Source of the DNA: Brachypterus glaber
Taxonomy: Eukaryota; Arthropoda; Insecta; Coleoptera; Kateretidae
DNA length: 64,000 bases
NCBI GenBank assembly: GCA_958510825.1
Contig: OY294049.1
Coordinates: 33,012,774 to 33,076,773, forward strand
Reading direction: 5' to 3'
Under the pieces are notes generated by a model. The model ran no database searches. It was not told the origin of the DNA and saw nothing but the letters and a program-made list of their open reading frames with translations. A program made the translations under genes and the position numbers. This document shows positions 1 to 10,618 of the stretch, piece by piece. The stretch's first letter is position 1; each line of letters opens with the position of its first letter.

Positions 1-57
1 AAGCTGAAAGGTCCTATCTACATAGGTCTAACATACACAGATAGGACCTTTCAGCTT
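1..57. repeat. Short perfect inverted repeat at the window edge
   Basis: Positions 1-19 and 39-57 are perfect reverse complements (19 bp each) around a 19-base loop. It may be the tip of a larger fold-back element cut by the window edge. The following stretch to about 293 shows no recognisable gene or repeat. Confidence 0.8.
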
Positions 58-293
58 AGGAAGGCAGTGCGGCGCTACCGATTTAGTGTCCTCAGTAATA
101 TTACTTAAAAACTTATAGTCATTTACCAGTCACGCCATTAACTGCAGAATTGTTTAAAGCTCTACCTTCTATCAATGAAAGTAAACTTCTAGGGTATCGT
201 TCTGCTCCTAAAAATTAACATAAGTTAAATAGAATCTATAATAAGAACATTTTAATTTTATTTTCTGTTTTAGATTTTTCATTAATATAAATA

Positions 294-1167
294 ACACCGG
301 CACACAAAAAAAATTAAATAGAATGTGCATTTGACCGGACCTACCTAAGGGTACGTATTTTGGTCCGCTGAATCCGAATTCGAGGTCAGTTTGACCCCTA
401 CACCCTCGAAATTTCGAGAAAACTTCGAAAAACCGTAAAAATGATGAAAATCGGCAGTTTTAATGATAAAAAATTTTTTTGGAACTAAACTAAGCCTGAT
501 TTTCATGTATTTCGATCCGCTGAATATGAATCGAAACTTTATTGAGACCACGAGCCGTTTTAAATGTAAAAAAATCACACAAACCCTCCAAAATTATGTC
601 TTGTGTTTTTCACAGATTTCGAGTTATTTATTATTTATTATTTATCTACATTATAGAGTATTTATTTTAGGCATTAAATCATGTTCAATCAATTTTTTTT
701 CTGTTATGAATGGTCATTTTTACAATTTTTTCGAATTTTTCCAGCTTTAGAGGGTGATTCGACTAAAAAAATTAAGATGCGAATTGAAGACATCAAAAGA
801 TATAAAATTTTATCTGAATTGGACCAGAAGAAGTTTTTTTATCATGAAAACTATATTTTTTCGGAATTTTCGAGAATTTTGTGTGATTTTTTCACATTTA
901 AAATGGCTCGTGGTCTCAATAAAGTTTCGATTCATATTCAGCGGATCGAAATACATGAAAATCACGCTTAGTTTAGTTCCAAAACATTTTTTTATCATTA
1001 AAACTGCCAATTTTCATCATTTTTACGGTTTTTTGAAGTTTTCTCGAAATTTCGAGGGTGTAGGGGTAAAACTGTCCTCGAATTCGGATTCAGTGGACCA
1101 AAATACGTACCCGTAGGTAGGTCCGGTCAAATGCACATTCTACTTAATTTTTTTTGTGTGCCGGTGT
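294..1167. mobile_element. Fold-back element with about 290-bp arms (GCTGAATCC family)
   Basis: Arms at about 294-585 and 875-1167 are near-perfect reverse complements beginning with ACACCGGCACACAAAAAA. The arms contain GCTGAATCCGAATTCGAGG, which recurs in diverged form in the fold-backs near 57.1 kb and 59.1 kb and in a half copy near 46.3 kb. Open frames across it have no protein features and are by-products of the inverted arms. No transposase is present, so it is non-autonomous. The 206 bp between it and the next element show nothing. Confidence 0.85.
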
Positions 1168-1373
1168 AATCATTGAGGCAAAATGGCTCAAATTAATAAT
1201 ACTGTAAATAACATAAGTAAAGTTTTCTAAAAGTAAAAAACGTGAATTTTTATAGTAGCTTAAGTCTAAAAGACGTTACAACGTCTCGCGTACGCGTTAC
1301 CCCCTTTCATTTGAAATATTAGTATTATTAATATTGAAATAAAAACGTTACTATAGGGTAGGTAGGTACCCAT

Positions 1374-2144
1374 CCCAGGTAGCAAAATAACATGACATTC
1401 ACGTGAAAGTCACGTTAATATGTGACATGTGATGTTAAGATTGTAGTCTCATTTAACAAGAATGTAGCATGGTGGGGATGTCCTAAGTCCACCCCTAATA
1501 ACATCACACAATGACATCCCGAAAATAACGTGTTTGTGACATCATAAATCCACATTCCTGTTATATCTAATATCTTATGGATGCCGTTACTGGTACTTTA
1601 ATATTTAAATAATATTTTAGGACATTAGCTTTTTCTAAATTAAAACCATTAAAAACGCTATAACCCCATAAAAAAATCGGATTTAAAATCAATCAGTAAT
1701 TGAAACAATCACAGATTGAAACAGATAGATTCTAAATACGAAATTGCAGATTAAGCGGAGAATATAATCCGTGTCCGTGGTCTTGAGAAGCCCGGCACAG
1801 CCCCCTATCCATTGGAAATCGTATAATGTGTATACAATTTCCTTATAATAATTTACTCTATCAACATCATCTTATATCGATTTTTTTGCTTCGAACGTCG
1901 GTGAGAAGCAAAATAACATGACATTCACGTGAAAGTTACGTTAATATGTGACATGCTATATATTGACAGCGTTGCTAAATATATGTTATTAAATAACATG
2001 GTTGTCACGTCACATGTGTAACGTTGCAAATGTGATGTTAAATACATGTTATTTTTCAATATTATGTGATGTTATGATTTAGTTTAAAAATACACCCAAA
2101 AGTGATGTTAATTTCTTGTAATATAACATCCCTTGCTACCTGGG
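1374..2144 (+). mobile_element. CCCAGGTAGCAA element, copy 1 (771 bp)
   Basis: The copy has a perfect 12-bp terminal inverted repeat CCCAGGTAGCAA and is flanked on both sides by AT, consistent with a 2-bp target duplication. The interior holds many forms of AACATCAC / ATGTGACAT / CACGTGA. It is in the opposite orientation to the two copies in RCHY1 intron 1 and closely similar to them. Its right terminus overlaps the inferred RCHY1 stop codon. It has no coding capacity. Confidence 0.9.
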
Positions 2145-5100
2145 ATAGATTAACATACCTGCGATTCTTGTAGTGTTGTATGATCCACAGTGCTTACATT
2201 TGAACCCAACCACATGAAATGGGACAGTGCTTTTCTAAAATTAAAGATTTTATTAGATATTTCTAAATTTAAGGTGTCCAAATGATTTATTTACAAATTT
2301 GGAAGAAACGGGCGTGTTTTCCCTGGAATAGTTGCTCAAAAGCTTATAATTACAGATTTTATTCAAGTTTTGGTACCAAATATCAATTCTAGTAGTAAAA
2401 TGCTTTTAGAGCTCTATATAATCTTTAAAGAACCAGTATTTAGGAGGGATTTTATATTGTACCAAAAATTGAAAAAATCTGTAGATGCCCAAAAATTTAT
2501 CTAAATGCTAGCTTTAGTATAAACGTTTATTTTATAGTCCTTACATCATTACCTTATGACAATCTTTACATAAAATCTGCACAATATAGTCCCTATATTC
2601 TACTGGCATTGGTGTTCGGGCTACTTCATTATCCAAATGGGCCCATAATTCAGCCATATCCATAAGTGATGTTTGGCACAATGGACAAGCATAGAGTCCA
2701 GACTTTAAAAGCGATTCAAAACAAGTTTTATGCAATAAATGGCCACAATCTGGTATGTGGCATGGGATCCTTGAGGTGTGGATATATTCCAAACAAACGG
2801 GGCAGTTGGCATGGGATACATTTTCAACACACTAAAATATTTCTTTTTTTATCATAGGGATGAAACGAGGCCAGTTTAAAGTTGCAGGGTAAGGAGTCAT
2901 CTGTTTATCATCAATCCCTGCACCATCTAACTAGCAGTTATTGAATTATGACAAAAATTTAAATTATCATAACAAAACTAGTGACTGTAATATTTACCCT
3001 ATGATCAGTTTTTACTCGGACTGGTAAACACATGTTGCATTTTTCACAATGAAAGTATTTGTCAGCTCCACCAACTCTACATATTCCACATCCATTACAG
3101 TGAAATTGGTTTTTATCTACATCATCGAATAGGTTACATTCCAGACAGGCATACTGCAAAAGAATGGATAAAAATAATAAAATTAAAGTACTCCAACAAA
3201 AAAATTACTCAAGTACTTGTTGCTATGGTAGTTTCTATGGTAACAGGACTGGTTTCCATGGTAACTAGTACTGTTCCATATAAAAAAGTATTAAATGTTG
3301 CTAGGATAGGGTCATTCCCTTTACATGGGAAACAATTTTCAAAAAGAAATTGCTGAAAGATATATTAGATATCATCTAACACTATCTATAGAAGTAAAGA
3401 TTTTAATAATACATTTATTTACAGACAGACAGACATTTTTTTATTGGGAAAGTTTCTTGAAATATAAAAAAATTTACCATTATTTTTGACTTATCAAGGT
3501 TGGTGCTATAAAAATAGAAATTTACCATTATTTTTAACCTATCAAGGTTGGTGCCATAAAAATAGAAAAAAAAACAAACTAAATATAAACAAAAACAAAA
3601 CAAAAATTACCTTGCCAAATTTAACACCACAATTTTTACATGTTTTCTGAACACATTGTCTTGTATCACAAATAGCACAAATTATTTCTACTACTTCTTT
3701 TCTACTGATTTCATGGTCCTCCTTTTCATCATGACAGAAACGGCATGTATATATTTTAGCACAGCATGGTGACTAAAAAAATTGTAAAATTAATAATAAA
3801 ACAATGCAGGTAAATTAAGACCAAAGGTCTTTAACCTTGAATTTTATCAAGAGATAACACTAAATTAACAAACTTCTGCCAACTTTCATTCTTTGTCATT
3901 AGTTTTTTCCATTCAAAAAATAGTGTAAGAACCAAAGAATAAAGTAAGCCCAGATGAAGTGATTAAAGTAAAGAGATAAAGCTTCACAATAAGCTTCAGT
4001 TCATTAGTAATTGTAGTAGCTATAGCTTTTGTACTGTAACACTTTTACTAGAGTCCAGGCATTTTGTGTGAAAACCTAATTTGTTGTTATCTTGGGGAAG
4101 CCCTAGTCTTTTTAAGTCTTTTCTCTGACCTAATTTTACTCAGCTGTGGGCCCTGTCTTAAGATCCCAGGTAGCAAGGGATGCTATATTACAAGAAATTA
4201 ACATCACTTTTGGGTGTATTTTTAAACTAAATCATAACATCACATAATATTTAAAAATAACATGTATTTAACATCACATTTGCAACGTTACACGTGTGAC
4301 GTGACAACCATGTTATTTAATAACAAATATTTAGCAACGCTGTGAATATATAGCATGTCACATATTAACGTGGCTTTCACGTGAATGTCATGTTATTTTG
4401 CTTCTCACCGATGTTTGAAGCAAAAAAATCGATATAAGATGATGTTGATAGAGTAAATTATTATAAGGAAATTGTATACACATTATACGATTTCCAATGG
4501 ATAGGGGGCTGTGCCGGGCTTCTCAAGACCACGGACACGGATTATATTCTCCGCTTAATCTGCAATTTCGTATTTAGAATCTATCTGTTTCAATCTGTGA
4601 TTGTTTCAATTACTGATTGATTTTAAATCCGATTTTTTTATAGGGTTATAGCATTTTTAATGGTTTTAATTTAGAAAAAGCTAATGTCCTAAAATATTAT
4701 TTAAATATTAAAGTACCAGTAACGGCATCCATAAGATATTAGATATAACAGGAATGTGGATTTATGATGTCACAAACACGTTATTTTCGGGATGTCATTG
4801 TGTGATGTTATTAGGGGCGGACTTAGGACATCCCCACCATGCTACATTCTTGTTAAATGAGACTACAATCTTAACATCACATGTCACATATTAACGTGAC
4901 TTTCACGTGAATGTCATGTTATTTTGCTACCTGGGATGCTTTCCTTTTAGATGAGGTACAGCATATCTCAGCACAATTCACCTTACTTGCTTACATAATT
5001 GGTTGAAATTAACAGTTAAGAAAGAATTAAGTGAGATTCAGTATAAAAAGAAAGCATCTTTAGACAGCTTTAAGGCCTCTGATAGCTGTCAAAAAGAAAG

Positions 5101-6262
5101 TTGAAGCAGAAGATACAAATATGAACTAAAATAAGTTTCCTAAAATCACATTTTACTCTCTCAACATAGATCCAGGGTCCTCCATGCCCAGGTAGCAAGG
5201 GATGTTATATTACAAGAAATTAACATCACTTTTGGGTGTATTTTTAAACTAAATCATAACATCACATAATATTGAAAAATAACATGTATTTAACATCACA
5301 TTTCCAACGTAACACGTGTGACGTGACAACCATGTTATTTAATAACAAATATTTAGCAACACTGTCAATATATCGCATGTCACATATTAACGTGGCTTTC
5401 ACGTGAATGTCATGTTATTTTGCTTCTCACCGACGTTCGAAGCAAAAAAATCGATATAAGATGATGTTGATAGAGCAAATTGTTATAAGGAAATTGTATA
5501 CACATTATACGATTTCCAATGGATAGGGGGCTTTGCCGGGTTTCTCAAGACCACGGACACGGATTAAAGGAATATATTCTCCGCTTTATCTGCAATTTCG
5601 TATTTAGAATCTGTTTCAATCTGTGATTGATTCAATTACTGATTGATTTTAAATCCGATTTTTTTTATAGGGTTATAGCGTTTTTAATGGTTTTAATTTA
5701 GAAAAAGCTAATATCCTAGAATATTATTTAAATATTTAAGTACCAGTAACGGCATCCATAAGATATTAGATATAACAGGAATGTGGATTTATGATGTCAC
5801 AAACACGTTATTTTCGGGATGTCATTGTGTGATGTTATTAGGGGCGGACTTAGGACATCCCCACCATGCTACATTCTTGTTAAATGAGACTACAATCTTA
5901 ACATCACGTGTCACATATTAACGTGACTTTCACATGAATGTCATGTTATTTTGCTACCTGGGTGAGTAATGTTTCTAACCATCCAACATGAACTCGTTTA
6001 ACCAAAATAAATGGTTTTAAACCATTTTAGTACTCTAGTAACAAAGGTTAGAATAGTTATCTGCCCAATTTAATTTGAAGATATTTTATTTATTTATACT
6101 CGTTAGGTATTTTATGCCACGCGTGGTATTTATATATCCGCGGACATAAATACTTACCACAAACTTAGATTTTCTTCTATAGTGTTCACATCCAAATTCA
6201 TTAATCTCTTCTGTGGGCTCTTCCAGTGATTTTTCTACTAGAGTTTCTGTAGATGATTCCAT
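2136..6262 (-). CDS. RCHY1: RING finger and CHY zinc finger protein 1 (E3 ubiquitin ligase, Pirh2)
   Basis: Five coding exons are inferred on the minus strand: 6158-6262, 3611-3772, 2998-3153, 2553-2831 and 2136-2234, all in phase 0 with GT/AG junctions, giving 266 aa (human RCHY1 is about this length). Exon 1 carries the start and GCEHY of the CHY zinc finger. Exon 2 completes that finger (CC at 38-39, later Cys/His pairs). Exon 3 is the CTCHY domain. Exon 4 is a RING-H2 with C151, C154, C170, H172, H175, C178, C190, C193. The C-terminal zinc ribbon uses C229, C232 and, in exon 5, C247, C250. The family ubiquitinates targets such as p53 in vertebrates, in nucleus and cytosol. Two CCCAGGTAGCAA elements fill most of intron 1 (3773-6157). 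Exon 5 reads into a third copy, ending Pro-Arg-stop from its terminus. Alternatively a GTATGT donor at GCAG/GTATGT splices to an exon not found. The family call is firm; the 3' end is less certain. Confidence 0.92.
4165..4935 (-). mobile_element. CCCAGGTAGCAA element, copy 2, in RCHY1 intron 1
   Basis: This 771-bp copy has the same 12-bp terminal repeats and AT on each flank. It is inverted relative to copy 1 and matches it closely along its length. It lies in the first intron of RCHY1 and encodes no protein. Confidence 0.9.
5187..5962 (-). mobile_element. CCCAGGTAGCAA element, copy 3, in RCHY1 intron 1
   Basis: This 776-bp copy is in the same orientation as copy 2 and only 251 bp from it. 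It is flanked by TG on both sides, so the 2-bp target duplication is not fixed in sequence. Small indels (for example an extra AAAGGA before TATATTCTCCGC) separate it from copy 2. Confidence 0.9.
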
Positions 6263-6782
6263 AATTTGAGTCCTTTAGTATTTTATATAATTTTACACAG
6301 AAAATTTCTTTACTTGAGATTAAACACTCATATTTTCTTTTAAAAAGAAAATAACACTTAATTTATTATTAGTTCGTTGCAAAGTATTTCCACAAAAATA
6401 GAAATTCTTCGGTTCGTTGTAAAATACTTGTCAAAAAATTTAACCTAAAAAAGTCCAAAACCCCCTCCTTTGTAGCAATGTTCATAATGACTGGTAACAT
6501 TACTCAGTATGTAAAATGTCCTTATAAAATCTATTTTTATATCTAATATTACATTAAACATTGATTATTCAATGAATAATTTGATTTAAAAAATAGAACT
6601 AATATTATGTTTTATTTCTTGATAAAACTTAAAAAGAAATAGTTTTTTATAAATTCAGATATAGAATTGTATGAATTTTGTTCATTATAAAATGTGGACA
6701 TGTGTTGAAGGTCAAATAAACTAACCTCAAATTGCAAGTTGACTGTCAAATTTTAGCGATTGATTCTTGAATTATTTTCAAA
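6263..6782. promoter_or_regulatory. Bidirectional promoter region between RCHY1 and LSM6
   Basis: The two start codons are 520 bp apart and point away from each other, so this segment must hold the 5' UTRs and promoters of both housekeeping genes unless untranslated exons lie elsewhere. It is AT-rich without a clear TATA box at a sensible distance, and no repeat was seen in it. Confidence 0.6.
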
Positions 6783-7083
6783 ATGAGCCGAAAAGAAGCA
6801 TTATCAGCATTTATTCAACAAATTCATGCTAGGCCCGTTGTTGTTAAGTTAAACAGTGGTGTGGATTACAGAGGTAAGAGTATAAAATGTGTAAAAATTA
6901 ATTCGGTGTTTCTAACGCTTTTTTCAAATTTTAGGTGTTTTGGCATGTTTAGATGGTTATATGAATATTGCTTTGGAACAAACGGAAGAATATGCCAATG
7001 GACAACTTAAAAATAAGTTTGGAGATGCGTTTATTCGTGGAAATAATGTTTTATACATAAGCACACAGAAACGAAGATATTAG
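6783..7083 (+). CDS. LSM6: U6 snRNA-associated Sm-like protein LSm6
   Basis: Two exons, 6783-6873 and 6935-7083, flank a 61-bp GT/AG intron that splits a glycine codon (phase 1). The 79-aa product is nearly the full human protein (80 aa). The Sm1 motif VVVKLNSGVDYRGVLACLDG and the Sm2 motif FIRGNNVLYI are intact. Lsm6 is a ring subunit of Lsm2-8, which binds the U-rich 3' end of U6 snRNA in the nucleus, and of Lsm1-7, which acts in cytoplasmic mRNA decapping. The start is chosen because MSRKEALSAF aligns with the short family N-terminus. An AATAAA lies 30 bp after the stop. It shares its promoter region with RCHY1. Confidence 0.97.
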
Positions 7084-7112
7084 ATGTAAGATTTCTACTC
7101 ATAATTTACTTT

Positions 7113-7118
7113 TAATAA
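7113..7118 (+). terminator. Poly(A) signal of LSM6
   Basis: AATAAA lies 30 bp after the LSM6 stop codon at a normal distance for a short insect 3' UTR. No other candidate is closer. Confidence 0.6.
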
Positions 7119-7278
7119 ACTACATACTTAAATCCTTTATATGTTTTTTAAAATCACACATTTAAGGGTGCTAACAGTACATTTCTTTTTTTATTTTGAG
7201 AAAAGAAAGTCCAAAGTACATATGAAACCTAACAAATTGCATCTGTAATTACAAACATTTATTTTTGTGCTATATAAT

Positions 7279-7353
7279 TTTGTCTGCTTTTGTAGACATG
7301 TCCATATGTATTTGTCTGCTTTTGTAGACATGTCCCTACATATTTGTCTGCAA
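7279..7353 (+). repeat. Short tandem repeat, 32-bp period
   Basis: The unit beginning TTTGTCTGCTTTTGTAGACA occurs at 7279 and 7311, and a third partial unit starts at 7343, where TTTGTCTGC is followed by an inverted AAAAGC. Confidence 0.8.
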
Positions 7354-8497
7354 AAGCAATTATTCCCATCAATATTTTAAATGTATAGAAAACAAGTTCA
7401 AATCCTATATAAGTAACTTAATTTCTCTAAAACTCTTATTTTAAATCATTGTCATCTGTGCCGATAGTTTCTGATAAATTATTTAAAATTAATTATTTAA
7501 ACATGAAGTTGGACACAAATTGTGTGGTGAGAAATTTAAATTTTATATTTATTTTTTTTGCCTGAGATTCATTTTTATATGTTTTGGCTTTTTTTCAAAG
7601 AATTGTATTTTTTTGGATCCTAAAAAATGCAAAAATGTTTTCATGTGCAGCATTTTTGTTTTACAAACAATAGATCTAGGTCTTAAGTTAGGAAGGAGCC
7701 TTGCTAACTTAAGATCCAGTATCCCTAATTATTGTATGTCTATTTGAACAAAAATCAACAAGAATTTTTAATTATTCATTTTAGAGTGTTTGACCTTAAA
7801 AAGCGCATAAATTTGCCTGGGGTGAATTTACATGTGTTTCTCTCAAAGCTCAATCCAAAAATAACTTTAAAAAATATACAATTTTGTTGATTTGTGTTTG
7901 TTAAATGATCAGTCAAATATTTTTTGTATTTAATATTTTGCAAACAGAAAAAATAAAAATTTATTTTGGACTTTTTACAATTTTGGTGAATGTGCCGCAA
8001 CCCAGGTGAAATTGTTTCCATTTTTTTTTATTTAGTTAAAATAATAAACATGGTAAAGGTCTACGAATGCTTAGGAATTAAAGGCAAAACTCTGGGCTGT
8101 CCCTGGAAACTATTATTATCATTATCATTATTATTAGGTACTTGCAAAAATATTACAGAAGCATGGAGAGCCCCAAATAAGCTTTTAGCTTGTGCTAGGG
8201 GCTCTACATTAATTTTGAAAAGAAAATATTCAAATATTGACATTCAATTTTGAAATTCTTCTTCTGTGCTCCACCTTCATTTCCATGGATTCTCTTCCTC
8301 TTTATATGTATATCTTCTGAACCATAATACCAAATATAATTCTTCTTCTTACAATTATTTTTATTAAAAAAATATGAAAAACTAGGGACATATGGTTACC
8401 CTGTTTTACATATGCAAAATAAGTTTTTAAGGTATACTCATACTGGTCAATACTTAATTTTCTCAAATCGATTATTTCTGAAAAAAGTTGAATATTA
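7354..8497. other. Intergenic, AT-rich, nothing recognised
   Basis: No coding similarity, repeat pair or long palindrome was seen here apart from short A/T runs and an imperfect (TTA) run near 8115-8138. The small open frames lack codon structure. Confidence 0.5.
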
Positions 8498-8638
8498 AGG
8501 CCTATCCAGAAGCTTACATAAGAACATAAAACATAAGAATGCGATGCCGTGATTGGCTTACAAGATACATGGCAGCACATCAAGCCAATCATGGCATCAC
8601 ATATGTACTATTTTGTTATGTAAGCCTGTGAATATGCC
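8498..8638. mobile_element. Small fold-back element
   Basis: The sequence around GCTTACATAA at 8512 and GATTGGCTT near 8551 is repeated in reverse at about 8581-8626 (AAGCCAATC, GGCATCACAT, TTATGTAAGC). It is a compact imperfect hairpin of about 140 bp, probably a decayed MITE. Confidence 0.6.
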
Positions 8639-9618
8639 TTTGCCAATATTGGTAACCTTGTACATCAGTATACAATTATTAATAAAATGATGAAATAAAA
8701 AGCAAATAAACTTAAAGAAAACTTATTTATTTTATTAATTTATTTAGTTAATAAATAAGATCACATGAAAATCTGATCATATTTAAAATATAGGTAGTTA
8801 TACTAAATATTACACATTATTAAACATATTGCATGTTACATGATGTAACTTACATCCTTTTTAACAATAATTTCAAAAAATGCAATATAATTACATATAA
8901 AAAATACAGAGATACATATTTATTTTTTGAAAATATAATATGATATAAAGGTCAATTTTTAGATTGATCTGCAGCCACAATATTTAAATAAAATTATTAC
9001 ACTGTACAATGTGATTAAAATGGGATGTCCGTTTTTATTTGGCGATGTTTTATAGAATCAAAATTAAAGTCTAAAAACAGGACATCTTACGCAAATCACC
9101 GCAAGTGTACTTCAAAAAAACAAGAATAAAATTATACTAAAGCAATAAAAAGTAAAATCTTTAATTTCAAATAATTTAACATGATTTCGTTTTATAGTAC
9201 CCTAAAAAAAAAGTCTATAGTCTAGGACCCTGGCATTTTGCATGACAAAATTAAACATTAAAGTTTAAGGGGATTCACAATAGATCTCATTGGTCGCAGT
9301 GATCTGAAAGGCACTATGTTGCCTTACAACCCCACTTGTATTGTGTTGTATTTTACTGTGAAAATTAGGTACAATTTAGCTTTTGCAAAATACTTCCTGT
9401 TGCTTCTACGAAAAAATATTCCCTAAAAAATGCTCCCAAACAAGTCTAACCATTCCAATAAAACTTTAATGTTTATTTTTTTCACTTTTTATAGTCATTT
9501 TTAATCCACTTTATTTATGACGTATGATTTTTGTGTGTATGGTAAAAAAACTAATATTTGCTACGATTTACAAGAAAAGCCTTTATTAAAATGATAAAAC
9601 GATTTTACCATTTTAACA
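8639..9618. other. Intergenic, no gene recognised
   Basis: The stretch is AT-rich. A short inverted pair, GGGATGTCCGTTTTTA near 9022 and TAAAAACAGGACATC near 9073, suggests a further small decayed element. Nothing else was recognised. Confidence 0.45.
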
Positions 9619-10136
9619 CACTGATAGAACGTAATAAATAGCGAATAAGGTTGTAGAATACAACAATAAATAGTTGTGTATGCGCCAACCACTATATGTT
9701 GCATAGAATACAACAACAAACAAGTAAACGCGTTCAGTATTTACAAACGAATGCAGTTGTTCGATTTACAACAAGAAATTATACGCATTTTATTTTAAAT
9801 TTTCATATTAATAAAAACTACATATCATATGTAATTACTGTACGTGTACATGCTTATCGTTAGGTATACTTATGCACATGGAAATTTCAAAACGCCTACT
9901 TTCAAACTTTGGTAAAACATTTATTAGAATCAGCTGATTTTCGCCATCTTTATTATTCCTCCTTCATCAAATACCGGCACTATAGTAACAACATTGTTGT
10001 TGTAAATTTAAATATTTTAATATTGTATTTAATATAAGGTTATAATGTTTTAGAATAATCGTAAAAATTGTATTCTATACGTAAAAGTTGACACAACAAC
10101 GTTTTGTATTAATATTTTACAATTTTTCTATCAATG
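9619..10136 (-). mobile_element. CACTGATAGAA element, uninterrupted copy
   Basis: Termini are CACTGATAGAA and TTCTATCAATG with CA on both flanks (2-bp duplication). It is the inverse of the larger element at 43036-44405, which carries a nested insertion. The two share palindromes around ACAACA...TGTTGT and a core resembling AAGATGGCG...AAATCAGCTGATT. It lies about 480 bp downstream of wech. Confidence 0.8.
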
Positions 10137-10618
10137 CATAGGTTTTTTTTATAAATTTCTGTTTAAAATGACTCAAATTTGCGTTTTATAGTTATTTTAT
10201 ATATTCTTCTTATAGTTGAAAACATCACAGGCCCGGTTACAAATCATTTCTTAAATTGAACTTAATTAATGAAGTATTACTTTCAAAATGATATGAGCAT
10301 TAAATGCCACAAACACAGCATTATTTAGGAATTACAATATATTACTTAACTTCCTAATCAATAAGTATTTTATAAATCAGTCTTACTTATTTAAATCAGT
10401 CTTGATTGCGAGTTATTGCGTATGTTTCTTTTTTTGGTAACTAATACATATTTCATAATACATATTTCATATTTAAAAAAAAAATAAAAAATGGTAAGAC
10501 CCGTTTAACATTAAAAATCTTAGCGAACATAGTATACGACAATTTGATCTAAATCTAAAAAATCCTTAAATATAAAAACAAAAAATAAAGTTCTGGCCAA
10601 GCCAATAATAAAATTTCA
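10137..10618. other. wech 3' flank
   Basis: This segment lies downstream of the wech stop on the minus strand and should contain its 3' UTR. No AATAAA was seen on the minus strand close to the stop. No repeat was recognised. Confidence 0.4.

Noticed and set aside
754..1116. Open frames in both directions with shared peptides
   Set aside because: They arise because the two arms of the fold-back at 294-1167 are mirror images, so the same words appear on both strands.
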